Of a stretch of 37,558 bases of DNA, positions 8,800 to 16,643 are shown piece after piece. The stretch covers positions 1 through 37,558 of the forward strand of contig JAQUVD010000036.1 in the NCBI GenBank assembly GCA_028693555.1. The letters are read 5' to 3'. The translations under genes and the position numbers were made by a program. The notes under the pieces were generated by a model. The model had not been told where the DNA came from and did not search any database. It saw nothing but the letters and a program-made list of their open reading frames with translations. The DNA comes from Hespellia sp. Lineage in GTDB: Bacteria; Bacillota; Clostridia; Lachnospirales; Lachnospiraceae. How positions within the stretch are numbered: the stretch's first letter is position 1; each line of letters opens with the position of its first letter.

Positions 8800-9066
8800 T
8801 TACGTGCATTACGCTTCGAATCCCATCTCAGGACCGTTACCTTGACAGTTAACTCAACTCAGGCGACCTCATGGCACCCGGAAGGTTCTACTTAGTGCTG
8901 CTGCATTCCTGCCCTGACACGGTTCGTAGATTCCCGTCGCATAAGACCCAAGTATCAACGCCACTTTTCAAGGGCAGCTTCCCAATCAAAGACCCTCTGC
9001 GTAATATCACCCCTACTATAGCGGATTGTAGGTACAAGGCACCGCTAACGCCCCGGCTGCACGAGA
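8800..9066 (-). ncRNA. ffs: Signal recognition particle RNA, large type with Alu domain
   Basis: About 265 nucleotides on the reverse strand. The S-domain core is explicit: GTCAGG, then GCA-GGAA-TGC (GNRA-type tetraloop) and AGCAGC, the Ffh-binding hairpin and its asymmetric loop. The 5' part has the Alu-type segments GCGGTGCC, TGTACC and AATCCGCTATAGTAGG of Bacillus/Clostridium-type SRP RNA. The ends pair (CGTGCAG near 9063 with the complementary TGCACG near 8803), which fixes approximate boundaries. It has its own perfect promoter at 9071-9099 and a terminator at 8745-8782. Together with Ffh the RNA targets nascent membrane and secreted proteins. Its place directly after tadA matches the tadA-SRP RNA order in Bacillus subtilis, but dnaX/recR do not follow. 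Confidence 0.93.
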
Positions 9067-9070
9067 CTTA

Positions 9071-9099
9071 ATTATATATGTTTATGTGCAAATTGTCAA
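9071..9099 (-). promoter_or_regulatory. Consensus promoter of the SRP RNA
   Basis: Reverse strand TTGACA (9099-9094), 17-base spacer, TATAAT (9076-9071): a perfect vegetative promoter overlapping the last codons of tadA. The predicted start near 9065 matches the 5' end deduced from RNA pairing. Confidence 0.9.
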
Positions 9100-9581
9100 C
9101 GCTTCTGCCCTTTTTCTCTCAACTCCCGAAAAAATGTTTTCATCAGTCCACTGCACACTTCCTCCAGCACGCCCGTTGTCAGTTCCACCTGATGGTTAAA
9201 CTCCGGCATCTGCAAAATATTGAGTACCGACCCTGCACATCCTGCCTTCGGATTCATGCAGCCCACCACCACGCGTTTCATGCGTGACTGTACAAGCGCC
9301 CCCGAACACATCTGGCAGGGTTCGAGCGTCACATACATTGTACAGTCCTCGAGCCTCCAGTCATCCATCTTCCGGCTTGCTTTTCGAATTGCCTGAAGCT
9401 CTGCATGCGCCAGCGTATTCTTGTCGATTGTTCGTCGATTATATCCCCTTGCAATGATCTTTCCCTCATAGACAATCACACATCCTATTGGAACTTCACC
9501 AATCGCATAAGCTTTCTTCGCCTGCTTCACTGCCTCTTTCATAAAGCGTTCATCCATTTCTTCACGTTTCTTCTGTTCCAT
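9096..9581 (-). CDS. tadA: tRNA-specific adenosine deaminase TadA
   Basis: A 161-residue cytidine/deoxycytidylate-deaminase-fold enzyme that converts adenosine 34 to inosine in tRNA-Arg(ACG), allowing wobble decoding. The zinc site is intact: HAE (His59, Glu61 as proton shuttle) and PCQMC (Cys89, Cys92). The GEVPIGCVIV opening strand and MNPKAGCAGS segment are typical of TadA. The ATG at 9581 follows GGAGA by about 9 bases. A promoter at 9615-9643 drives it, and the SRP RNA promoter begins inside its last codons. The free-standing length of about 160 residues is normal. Confidence 0.95.
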   Translation of the reverse strand: MEQKKREEMDERFMKEAVKQAKKAYAIGEVPIGCVIVYEGKIIARGYNRRTIDKNTLAHAELQAIRKASRKMDDWRLEDCTMYVTLEPCQMCSGALVQSRMKRVVVGCMNPKAGCAGSVLNILQMPEFNHQVELTTGVLEEVCSGLMKTFFRELREKGQKR

Positions 9582-9614
9582 TTTCTAGTGTCTCCTCATA
9601 TTTTCATCTTTTCT

Positions 9615-9643
9615 ATCATAATATAAAAAGAAGGATTTCACAA
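9615..9643 (-). promoter_or_regulatory. tadA promoter
   Basis: Reverse strand TTGTGA (9643-9638), 17-base spacer, TATGAT (9620-9615), about 34 bases before the tadA start. Confidence 0.6.
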
Positions 9644-9661
9644 GAAGCTGAGGTGCATGTT

Positions 9662-10543
9662 ATGAATCAAATCATTTGTTACATTTACGAATATAAAGGA
9701 ACGAGCAAAATCCAGAACTCTGGTTTTCTCAAGATTTCATCTCGCGGGCACACCCTTCTTGTGCAAATGCATATCAAGGGATTAGCACTTACCAACAGCG
9801 AGTTTCTGTCCCTTTCCATCTTTTACAAGAACGGTGATCTCGCCATCATCAAAAATCTGTTAACGCTTCCGGTCAAAAACAAGAGCATCAATATGCAGTT
9901 TTCTGTAAAAAATGATTTTTTCCCGGAGCGAAAACATTTACAGGAATGTGACGGTTTTCTATTTTCCGGACCTTATGGGGAAACCTATGTTGCCACTTGG
10001 ACGAATGTGCCATTTGATACCGGTAAAATCCAAACTGTGCCAACAGAAGTCCGCCCAAAAGAGACAACTCCTGAAAAGATTACCTCAGAAGGAGCCGGCT
10101 CGGAAGAAATCGACTCTAAAGAGGCTTTATCAGAAAAAGCTTGCTCTGGAGAAATAGCCACAGTTGAAGCGGAGTCCCAGGCGCCTTCTCTCGAAACACC
10201 TGTCCAGACCCTCCCTGTCTGCCGCAAGATTTCCCGTTCCGAGATGTCGGTGCTCCCACGACGAAGCTGGAATCTTGCTAACAACAGCTTTCTTCTTCAC
10301 GGATTCCACAACTTTCACCATCTTCTTCTCGTAGAATCCGATGACGCGTTTATTCTCGGAGTCCCTGGATTCTACGACAAAAAAGAGGCCCGCGCTGCAG
10401 ACCTCTTTGGTTTTCCATTATTTTCTGTCGATTATATTTCCGAACTCGCGCTCAGTGATGATGAAAAATCAGACCGTGATAATTTCGGTTATTGGTGTCG
10501 TACCATTTCCAAAATCAAAGAACCCTCATCTGGTACTAAATGA
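9662..10543 (+). CDS. Conserved hypothetical protein with two folded parts and a Glu/Ser-rich linker (DUF6128-like)
   Basis: A 293-residue protein with no signal peptide and no obvious catalytic motif. Residues about 1-120 look like a beta-rich domain. Residues about 130-180 are low-complexity, with loosely repeating S/A-E-K/E-I/A units such as SEEIDSKEALSEKACSGEI. The last 100 residues form a second conserved-looking part (HGFHNFHHLLLV, FILGVPGFYDKKE, FGYWCRTI). The C-terminal pattern recalls the Lachnospiraceae family DUF6128; this is from memory and unproven. The ATG at 9662 has GAGGTG 6 bases before it; an in-frame GTG at 9653 overlaps that site and is less likely. It converges with dgt, the two stop regions overlapping by 8 bases. 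Function unknown. Confidence 0.7.
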   Translation: MNQIICYIYEYKGTSKIQNSGFLKISSRGHTLLVQMHIKGLALTNSEFLSLSIFYKNGDLAIIKNLLTLPVKNKSINMQFSVKNDFFPERKHLQECDGFLFSGPYGETYVATWTNVPFDTGKIQTVPTEVRPKETTPEKITSEGAGSEEIDSKEALSEKACSGEIATVEAESQAPSLETPVQTLPVCRKISRSEMSVLPRRSWNLANNSFLLHGFHNFHHLLLVESDDAFILGVPGFYDKKEARAADLFGFPLFSVDYISELALSDDEKSDRDNFGYWCRTISKIKEPSSGTK

Positions 10544-11948
10544 TGACATTCAATTCCTGATACAGCCGCTTTGCATAGCTATCCGTCATCCCGCACACAT
10601 AATCGGTCACGAGCAGAAGGCGCAGATACAACCTCTCTGCGTCACTCTTCCCTTCTGCCTGCACTCTATACGCATTCTTATAGTTGTCCGAAATAAACGA
10701 AATAATTCTTAAATCAATCGAGTTCAACGGTACTTCTGTGTCATAATAAATTGCTGCGCGAACCAGACGGTCCATCAGATAGTCGAGCACGCGCGCCTCA
10801 ACCATCTCCAATTTATAAATCGTCGCAGACGAAAACACAATCCGAAACGCCATCTCACCAAGGAGATTCATTAATTCCTCTGCAAATGTGCCATGAAACA
10901 GATCATATCTGTAATTTCCAGCCATTATTGCATCATAATTGTAGGTAAATCCATACGTTGCGCAGGTAATCAAAAACCCCTGTACTCGCACGATCCAGTT
11001 CTTTACAGCATATTCTTCCGGATTGGAAACATGACGTTCCTTCCCCTGCTTATAACGTTTTATCAGTTCGTCCTTCGGTTTGAATGTATCATTCGGATAC
11101 TTTTCCTGAAGGTCACCCATTTCCTCGATCAGCATATTGTAGGAAATGAAACCTTTTACAAATGCGTCTTCGATATCCGCAGTCTTGTAAGCCAGATCAT
11201 CCGCCGCTTCCAAAATATACGTAAGCGGATGGCGTTTCCCATTCGTGCCTGTGTCCGCTTCAATCAGGCGGTAAATGTTCTCGTCCGCATAGTAAAATCC
11301 CATCTTTTTATCTTTGATGTCTCCCGTGGTTTCATCAATTTCAAGTGACGAATTCGGATATTTCACAATCGTATTTAAAAGTGCAAAGGTAAGATTCATC
11401 CCATTCTCATCCACAAGATAGTGGAGCTTTGTCACAAGTCGGAGCGCCTGTGCATTTCCTTCGAAATGATACAGATCTTCTCTCATCTGGGGCTCCAAAA
11501 CCTCAGCGACCGGTTTGCCCCGGAATTCAAGTTCCGGCAGCTCCCGCTCAAACCATTCCCGAATCGCCGTCTCTCCAAAGTGTCCAAACGGAGGATTGCC
11601 AATATCATGAATCAGTCCCGCGCACTGCAGGATATTGCAGATATCTTCCTTCATCTGGGGTGTGAAACCTGCATCCTTTCGATATTTTAAAATGTTCTCT
11701 CCAATGTTCTGACCAAGCGATTTGCCAAAAGACGAGACCTCCAGCGAATGGGTAAGTCTCGTCCTGATAAAATCACTCTTGTCCAATGGAAATACCTGGG
11801 TCTTGTCCTGCAGCCTTCGGAAAGAAGCACTTCCAATAATTCGATGGTAATCTTTCTCAAACTCACTTCGAAGGTCTGTCGTCTTATATTTCTTATTAAG
11901 CGATCCACCACGCATACGTGTTGTGGATAGCAGTTGTTCCCATCTCAA
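10536..11948 (-). CDS. dgt: Deoxyguanosinetriphosphate triphosphohydrolase-like HD protein (dGTPase)
   Basis: A 470-residue HD-domain enzyme that would hydrolyse dGTP (or other dNTPs) to the nucleoside and triphosphate, controlling dNTP pools. Family motifs are intact: FRRLQDKTQVFP, RTRLTHSLEV (His67), the HD pair in LIHDIGNPPFGHFGE (His114, Asp115; His123) and a downstream EAADDLAYKTADIEDA stretch that supplies the last metal-binding Asp. The start at 11948 has GAAGGA about 12 bases upstream, slightly far; an internal Met at residue 12 is an alternative. It lies 18 bases after the HTH protein gene and probably shares its promoter at 12800-12828. Confidence 0.93.
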   Translation of the reverse strand: MRWEQLLSTTRMRGGSLNKKYKTTDLRSEFEKDYHRIIGSASFRRLQDKTQVFPLDKSDFIRTRLTHSLEVSSFGKSLGQNIGENILKYRKDAGFTPQMKEDICNILQCAGLIHDIGNPPFGHFGETAIREWFERELPELEFRGKPVAEVLEPQMREDLYHFEGNAQALRLVTKLHYLVDENGMNLTFALLNTIVKYPNSSLEIDETTGDIKDKKMGFYYADENIYRLIEADTGTNGKRHPLTYILEAADDLAYKTADIEDAFVKGFISYNMLIEEMGDLQEKYPNDTFKPKDELIKRYKQGKERHVSNPEEYAVKNWIVRVQGFLITCATYGFTYNYDAIMAGNYRYDLFHGTFAEELMNLLGEMAFRIVFSSATIYKLEMVEARVLDYLMDRLVRAAIYYDTEVPLNSIDLRIISFISDNYKNAYRVQAEGKSDAERLYLRLLLVTDYVCGMTDSYAKRLYQELNVII

Positions 11949-11966
11949 AAGTTTATCCTTCTTTCT

Positions 11967-12758
11967 TTAATCCAAATAAATTGGCGGCTCATATTCTTTT
12001 CCAAGCAACGCTTTCTTACGTTCCTGATACCCTAGAAATGCCCACTCCGTCATATCTGTCCAACTGTGCTCCGCCCTGTCATACACCTGTACGTATCCGA
12101 TTCTCTTCGGGTGTACACGCACGCTGTTCGTCTGATACTCTCTTCCTGTATATGGGTTCACATCTCCATTCACGCGGTCTTCTTCAAGATCATCATGCTT
12201 CACAACCGGTTCAAAATCAGGATCCTTCGGTGTACGCACACGCTTCTCGTGTAATGCTTTGGAAATACTGCTCGACGGTCTCTCCTGAACTTCCTGAGAC
12301 GCCTCTTCCACTGCCTCCGTCTCTTCTTGCTCTTGCTGCTCTTCTTCCTCTTCTACGAAAGGCTCTTCACCTGCGGCTTCTTCTAATTGTTCAAGATCTT
12401 CATGGATCTCATAGATCTCGCCAATTGTCATATCACGTTCTCCCTCTGCTTCCACCGCATTCACTGTTTCCACGGTATCAACCGGATCTGGAGTCCGGAC
12501 TTTCTTTATCTCGATCGGCAATTCTGCCGGAACTTCATTTCCAGTAATAATATTAAGTGTAAATGGACATCCTAAAATAGTGGCAATCATCCGCATGTCC
12601 TGCTCCTGAAAATTGTCACGCCCCAGTCTCTGTGTTAAATTCTGTCTGGACATCTTCTGCCCGGTCTCTAATTGTATGAGTTCTGCCAACTGTTTGATTG
12701 TCATCTTTTTGCGGCTTAAGATAATTTTGACTTGTTCTCCAAATGTTAAATCTTCCAT
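11967..12758 (-). CDS. Helix-turn-helix protein with acidic linker
   Basis: A 263-residue protein. Residues about 5-70 form an XRE-like helix-turn-helix (FGEQVKIILSRKKMTIKQLA, then SRQNLTQRLGRDNF). Residues about 110-165 are very acidic, including runs of Glu and Gln. The C-terminal 80 residues contain NPYTGREYQTNSVRVHPKR and a WTDMTEWAFLGYQERKK segment that look folded. It has AAGGAGG 8 bases before the ATG and a good promoter, and is followed by dgt. It may regulate its own operon, but no operator was recognised. The function of the C-terminal part is unknown. Confidence 0.75.
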   Translation of the reverse strand: MEDLTFGEQVKIILSRKKMTIKQLAELIQLETGQKMSRQNLTQRLGRDNFQEQDMRMIATILGCPFTLNIITGNEVPAELPIEIKKVRTPDPVDTVETVNAVEAEGERDMTIGEIYEIHEDLEQLEEAAGEEPFVEEEEEQQEQEETEAVEEASQEVQERPSSSISKALHEKRVRTPKDPDFEPVVKHDDLEEDRVNGDVNPYTGREYQTNSVRVHPKRIGYVQVYDRAEHSWTDMTEWAFLGYQERKKALLGKEYEPPIYLD

Positions 12759-12799
12759 AATAAAACCTCCTTATTAAATTCCCCAACTACCCTTTTCTC

Positions 12800-12828
12800 A
12801 TTTTAGCAAATCGTATATCTTTAGTCAA
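12800..12828 (-). promoter_or_regulatory. Promoter of the HTH-dgt operon
   Basis: Reverse strand TTGACT (12828-12823), 17-base spacer, TAAAAT (12805-12800), 42 bases before the ATG of the HTH gene. Confidence 0.7.
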
Positions 12829-12890
12829 CAAAACCGCAGTCAATTCTAACGTTTCTTTTTTATAAATTTTATACTTTTTTAATTTTTAAC

Positions 12891-12918
12891 TTGACATCTC
12901 TTTTTTCGTGTGTATAAT
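12891..12918 (+). promoter_or_regulatory. Consensus promoter of glnK-amt
   Basis: TTGACA (12891-12896), 16-base spacer, TATAAT (12913-12918). Transcription from about 12925 would give an 85-base leader containing the hairpin at 12935-12968. Confidence 0.85.
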
Positions 12919-12934
12919 AAGGGTTATCAAAAAC

Positions 12935-12968
12935 AAAGGCGTTTTCCAATTCGGGAAGCGCCTTTTTT
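12935..12968 (+). terminator. Terminator-like hairpin in the glnK leader
   Basis: AAAGGCG-TTTTCC pairs with GGGAAG-CGCCTTT around a 5-base loop (two G-T pairs) and ends in six T. The flanking TATCAAA (12925-12931) and TTTGATA (12966-12972) can extend the stem. It stands between a perfect promoter and the glnK ribosome site, so expression requires read-through or antitermination. Confidence 0.75.
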
Positions 12969-13009
12969 GATATGTAAATTCAACAGGAATGTTAAAAGGA
13001 GGTTATACT

Positions 13010-13348
13010 ATGAAGAAATTAGAAATTGTTATTCAGCCGGAAAAGCTAGAGGATCTGAAGGCGATTCTCGATGACAACGAGGTGAATGGTCTTATGATTT
13101 CAAACATCATGGGGTACGGTAATCAAAAGGGACACAAGAAAGTTTACCGCGGTGCAGAGTACAACGTCAATCTTTTACCAAAGGTAAAGGTGGAGACCGT
13201 TGTAGAAGAATCAATTGCTGAAACACTGATTACAAAAATTGTTGCTGAGATTCAGACCGGCACGTACGGCGATGGTAAGATTTTCGTTCATGAAGTAGAA
13301 GATGCAGTTCGTATCCGTACTGGTGAACGCGGAAGCGATGCTTTATAA
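13010..13348 (+). CDS. glnK: PII nitrogen regulatory protein GlnK
   Basis: A 112-residue PII protein. The T-loop carries the modifiable Tyr51 in GAEYNVNLLPK, the B-loop is TGTYGDGKIFV and the C-terminal signature RIRTGERGSDAL is present. GlnK trimers bind ATP/ADP and 2-oxoglutarate and block the Amt ammonium channel when nitrogen is plentiful. The start at 13010 is set by AAAAGGAGG ending 8 bases before it; an upstream in-frame ATG at 12989 precedes that site. It is followed by amt in the same direction, the classic glnK-amtB pair in reverse-complement-free order. Whether Tyr51 is modified here is unknown. Confidence 0.95.
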   Translation: MKKLEIVIQPEKLEDLKAILDDNEVNGLMISNIMGYGNQKGHKKVYRGAEYNVNLLPKVKVETVVEESIAETLITKIVAEIQTGTYGDGKIFVHEVEDAVRIRTGERGSDAL

Positions 13349-13392
13349 AATGAAACAGCCAAAACAATCAAATAAGACAATTTATCAATGGG

Positions 13393-13435
13393 GATAATTT
13401 TAAGAAGAACATTTCTTATGATTATCTCTTTTTTA
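13393..13435 (+). terminator. Hairpin with T run between glnK and amt
   Basis: GATAAT pairs with ATTATC and TAAGAA with TTCTTA around loop GAACAT (13393-13426), followed by TCTTTTTT. The stem is AT-rich and interrupted, so termination is probably partial. It offers a second control point before amt. Confidence 0.55.
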
Positions 13436-13467
13436 TTGATTAAGATCTTCACAAGGAGGAATGAATT

Positions 13468-14727
13468 ATGGATTTAGCAGGATTAATTGAAAGTGGGATG
13501 GATGTAGCAGAAGCTTCCGGCTTACTCATGAATGTCATGTGGACAATGATCGGAGCCATCCTGGTATATTTCATGCAGGCAGGTTTTGCAATGTGTGAGG
13601 CAGGTTTTACAAGAGCAAAAAATACAGGTAACATTTTAATGAAGAATATGATGGATTTTGTACTTGGAAGTTTGCTATTCTTCGTCTTAGGATTTGCAAT
13701 CATGCATGGTAAAGATGCAAATGGAATCATTGGAACAACGGGATTTTTTAACCCAACAAATTTAGCGGATGCAGATGGACTATTTAACGGTCTTCCAGTC
13801 GGAGTATTCATTATTTTCCACACTGTATTCTGTGCAACAGCTGCTACGATTGTATCTGGATCCATGGCAGAGCGTACCAAATTTGCTGCATACCTTGCTT
13901 ACTCAGCAGCAATCAGCGTTGTAATCTACCCGGTATCAGGTCACTGGATCTGGGGCGGTGGCTGGTTATCAAGCCTTGGTTTCCATGATTTTGCAGGATC
14001 AACTGCTGTACATATGGTTGGTGGTATCTGTGCACTCGTTGGTGCCACAATCCTTGGTCCTCGTATCGGAAAATATGGAAAAGACGGAAAACCAAGAGCT
14101 ATTCCGGGACATAACCTTCCAATCGCAGCACTCGGCGTATTCATCCTGTGGTTCTGCTGGTTCGGTTTCAACTGTGGCTCAACAACAGCTGCAACAACTT
14201 CTCTCGGAGATATTGCCATGACAACAAACCTTGCAGCCGCAGCCGCTACACTTGCAGCAATGGCCGTAACTTGGATTCGCTATGGTAAACCAGATGTTTC
14301 CATGACCTTCAACGGCTCACTTGCAGGACTTGTAGCAATCACAGCAGGTTGTGATGTCGTAAGTAACTGGTCTGCAATTATCATTGGTCTGGTCGCTGGT
14401 ATATTAGTTGTATTCTCTGTAGAATTCTTCGATAAAGTAGTCAAAGTGGATGACCCAGTCGGTGCAATCTCCGTACATGGTGTATGTGGAGCAGTCGGAA
14501 CACTTCTTACCGGAGTGTTTGCAATGGATGGAACCGGAATTACATTCCTTCACCAGTTAATCGGTGTCGCTTCTGTTATGGCTTATGTAGCAATCATGGC
14601 GCTCATCGTATTTACAATCATCGACAAGACAATTGGTCTTAGAGTTTCAGAGCAGGAAGAACGCGAAGGACTTGATGTTCACGAACATGGTTCATCAGCT
14701 TACGCAGATTTCAACTTCCGTCTGTAA
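13468..14727 (+). CDS. amt: Ammonium transporter Amt
   Basis: A 419-residue Amt/MEP/Rh channel with about eleven hydrophobic helices. The two pore histidines are present: His182 in TAVHMVGG and His337 in ISVHGVCGAVGT. The family signature around GHNLPIAALGVFILWFCWFGFN and the early FMQAGFAMCEAGF stretch are typical. AAGGAGG precedes the ATG. It conducts ammonium/ammonia across the cytoplasmic membrane and is gated by GlnK, encoded 119 bases upstream. Length is normal. A bidirectional terminator follows. Confidence 0.96.
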   Translation: MDLAGLIESGMDVAEASGLLMNVMWTMIGAILVYFMQAGFAMCEAGFTRAKNTGNILMKNMMDFVLGSLLFFVLGFAIMHGKDANGIIGTTGFFNPTNLADADGLFNGLPVGVFIIFHTVFCATAATIVSGSMAERTKFAAYLAYSAAISVVIYPVSGHWIWGGGWLSSLGFHDFAGSTAVHMVGGICALVGATILGPRIGKYGKDGKPRAIPGHNLPIAALGVFILWFCWFGFNCGSTTAATTSLGDIAMTTNLAAAAATLAAMAVTWIRYGKPDVSMTFNGSLAGLVAITAGCDVVSNWSAIIIGLVAGILVVFSVEFFDKVVKVDDPVGAISVHGVCGAVGTLLTGVFAMDGTGITFLHQLIGVASVMAYVAIMALIVFTIIDKTIGLRVSEQEEREGLDVHEHGSSAYADFNFRL

Positions 14728-14760
14728 GCCAGAGGGTCTGTCCCCCCGGCACAGAGCACA

Positions 14761-14792
14761 AAAAAAGGATGCAGCAAAATGCATCCTTTTTT
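14761..14792. terminator. Bidirectional terminator between amt and the GGDEF-EAL gene
   Basis: AAAAAAGGATGCA and its exact complement form a 13-bp stem around a 6-base loop, with A and T runs on either side so that it can stop both converging transcripts. Confidence 0.85.
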
Positions 14793-14809
14793 CTTACCCT
14801 ATACGTTTG

Positions 14810-16420
14810 TTAATCCTGCAGATATCTGACCTCAAATGCTTCCGGTGCAATCGGCTTATTAAAGAAAAAGCCCTGCGCATAATCGCAGTGAAGTTCTTTC
14901 AAGATGTTGAACTGATCCTGTGTCTCAATCCCCGAAGCGGTTACACTCGCCCCCAGCTCTTTACATACATCGACAATCGCTTTTGCAACAATCTGGCTTC
15001 TTCTACTGCTTACAATGTTGGTAATCAGGCCCTTGTCAAGCTTCAAGCTGTCAAATTCCATAATTGATAAAATCGACAGGCTGGAATTCTTCGTTCCAAA
15101 GTTGTCCAGTATCACCCGGATATTCGATTTGCGAATCTTATCACTTGTCTCTGCCAGCATCTCCTGATTCATAATCTCATCAGTCTCAGATATTTCGATT
15201 TCAAGATATTCATATGGAATGTGATACTGCTCAATCAGTTCCATCATCGTATCTGCCATATGCTCTTCTCTTAATGTTGATCCTGAGAAATTCACGGAAA
15301 TCGGAATCATCGGCAGATCTCTCTGCATCCAACTATGAAGAATCTTACATACTTCTTCAAACACAAACATATCCACATAATGTGATAGTCCTGTACGGTT
15401 CAAAAGGCGAAGATAGCGTTCCGGATCCATCAGCCCCATATCCGGATGTCTGTATCGAATCAGTGCCTCTGCTGCAACGGCCTCTTCTGTATCCACATCA
15501 ATCTTTGGCTGCAGACACACCACATAATTCCCATTCGCAAGATCTTGCAACAGATCACTCTTAATAACAGGAATATGCTTCACCTTTGAATCCTGCTTTG
15601 CAAATTCCTCTTTCGCCTGACGCATATGTTCTTCCGCCCGGTCAACCATATCACTCAGATCAATATCAACCTTTTCCCACGAATATCCCATCGTTGCAAG
15701 ATTCAGCGAAATATTTTCTAATTTCTCCTGAAGCGATGCAACCTGCTTTAAGAAATCTTCGTATGCAAGGTCTTCTGTAAACACAAGAAATTCATCACCC
15801 GTCAGACGGAACACTTTTTCCCCGCGAAAGAACTCTTCAAGCAGTTCCCCTACACGCATGACAACTTCGTCGCCGTATTCACGTCCAAATTCACGGTTGA
15901 ACAGCTTCAATCCATTAATATCCACGCAGAGCGCTCCCGCTGACTTTAGTGTCTTCACATTCGTATCCTGAAGATATGCCACCAATGAATTACGATTCAA
16001 AAGACCCGTTAAATCATCGTGATAACTCAGGTACTCCTGTTGAATTAATAATCGCTGCATACCAAGAGACTGTATGATATGCGGAAGCATGATCTTCGCT
16101 AATTCACGCTCATCCCAGTGCAGTGTTACGCCTATGATCGCTAAGATTGCTGTGTTCTTCTCATCCAATTCCAAATGCAGGCTCAGATTTTCGCCCGTTG
16201 TCTCGTGGTGAATCCAGTCCGGATAATCCTTACTATCAAGATGTTCCAGTTCTTCTTTCTGAAAAGGCATTCCAATCTTGCACCACTCATAAACTGTTGG
16301 CAGTTTCTCGCCTGTCTTTTCAATATAATAGGCATAATCCGCGCCATAATAATCTACTAAATCACACAACAGCTCATTCATATTCTCGATGATGGTTTGC
16401 TGCTTCGCTCTATATCCCAT
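14810..16420 (-). CDS. GGDEF-EAL domain protein with a degenerate EAL site
   Basis: A 536-residue soluble protein. Residues 1-125 form a GAF-like or unassigned sensory part, 130-270 the GGDEF domain (DINGLKLFNREFG; signature LTGDEF at 206-211, first Gly replaced by Thr) and 285-533 the EAL domain. EAL320, Asn377 (SVNFSG), Glu409/Glu412 and Lys460 are kept. The metal pair usually written DDFG is DN-FG (Asn440), and the EGVET motif reads SGIET (Ser496 in place of the catalytic base Glu). Known EAL biochemistry (RocR, TBD1265) says such changes abolish or strongly reduce phosphodiesterase activity, so this may be a cyclase, a c-di-GMP receptor or an inactive regulator. No membrane segment is seen. 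Confidence 0.9.
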   Translation of the reverse strand: MGYRAKQQTIIENMNELLCDLVDYYGADYAYYIEKTGEKLPTVYEWCKIGMPFQKEELEHLDSKDYPDWIHHETTGENLSLHLELDEKNTAILAIIGVTLHWDERELAKIMLPHIIQSLGMQRLLIQQEYLSYHDDLTGLLNRNSLVAYLQDTNVKTLKSAGALCVDINGLKLFNREFGREYGDEVVMRVGELLEEFFRGEKVFRLTGDEFLVFTEDLAYEDFLKQVASLQEKLENISLNLATMGYSWEKVDIDLSDMVDRAEEHMRQAKEEFAKQDSKVKHIPVIKSDLLQDLANGNYVVCLQPKIDVDTEEAVAAEALIRYRHPDMGLMDPERYLRLLNRTGLSHYVDMFVFEEVCKILHSWMQRDLPMIPISVNFSGSTLREEHMADTMMELIEQYHIPYEYLEIEISETDEIMNQEMLAETSDKIRKSNIRVILDNFGTKNSSLSILSIMEFDSLKLDKGLITNIVSSRRSQIVAKAIVDVCKELGASVTASGIETQDQFNILKELHCDYAQGFFFNKPIAPEAFEVRYLQD

Positions 16421-16540
16421 ATATTTTTTTCCCTCATTTCAATTGCTGTAAACGTTACAAATCATTTTCAGAACAGTAAATATATTTTAGTCTAAATACA
16501 AGTAATATGCAAGCAAAAACCCCTACATTGCACATAAAAT

Positions 16541-16550
16541 TTTCGACAAA
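16541..16550. promoter_or_regulatory. Candidate Spo0A box upstream of the BMC trimer gene
   Basis: TTTCGACAAA contains TTCGACA, the exact complement of the Spo0A box TGTCGAA. It lies about 50 bases upstream of the predicted transcription start, a position from which Spo0A can act on sigma-A promoters. A second partial copy (TTTCGATTC) follows directly. Confidence 0.5.
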
Positions 16551-16561
16551 TTTCGATTCCG

Positions 16562-16590
16562 TTGACATTTATTTCACAGGACAGTATAAT
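16562..16590 (+). promoter_or_regulatory. Consensus promoter of the BMC trimer gene
   Basis: TTGACA (16562-16567), 17-base spacer, TATAAT (16585-16590). A perfect promoter, 54 bases before the ATG. Confidence 0.88.
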
Positions 16591-16643
16591 ATAAATTATA
16601 TAGCACTTTTTTGAGTTATTACTTATTATAAAGGGAGATTATT

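Noticed and set aside
10893-11348. 151-residue open frame on the plus strand
   Set aside because: It is antisense to dgt, which has intact family motifs throughout.
11918-12547. 209-residue open frame on the plus strand
   Set aside because: It lies opposite the HTH gene, has a Ser/Leu/Pro-rich composition produced by antisense reading of acidic codons, and has no ribosome site.
12925-13426. Glutamine riboswitch or ANTAR tandem hairpins before glnK and amt
   Set aside because: The loops (AATTC and GAACAT) do not fit the ANTAR hexaloop rule of A at position 1 and G at position 4, and no glutamine riboswitch core was recognised.
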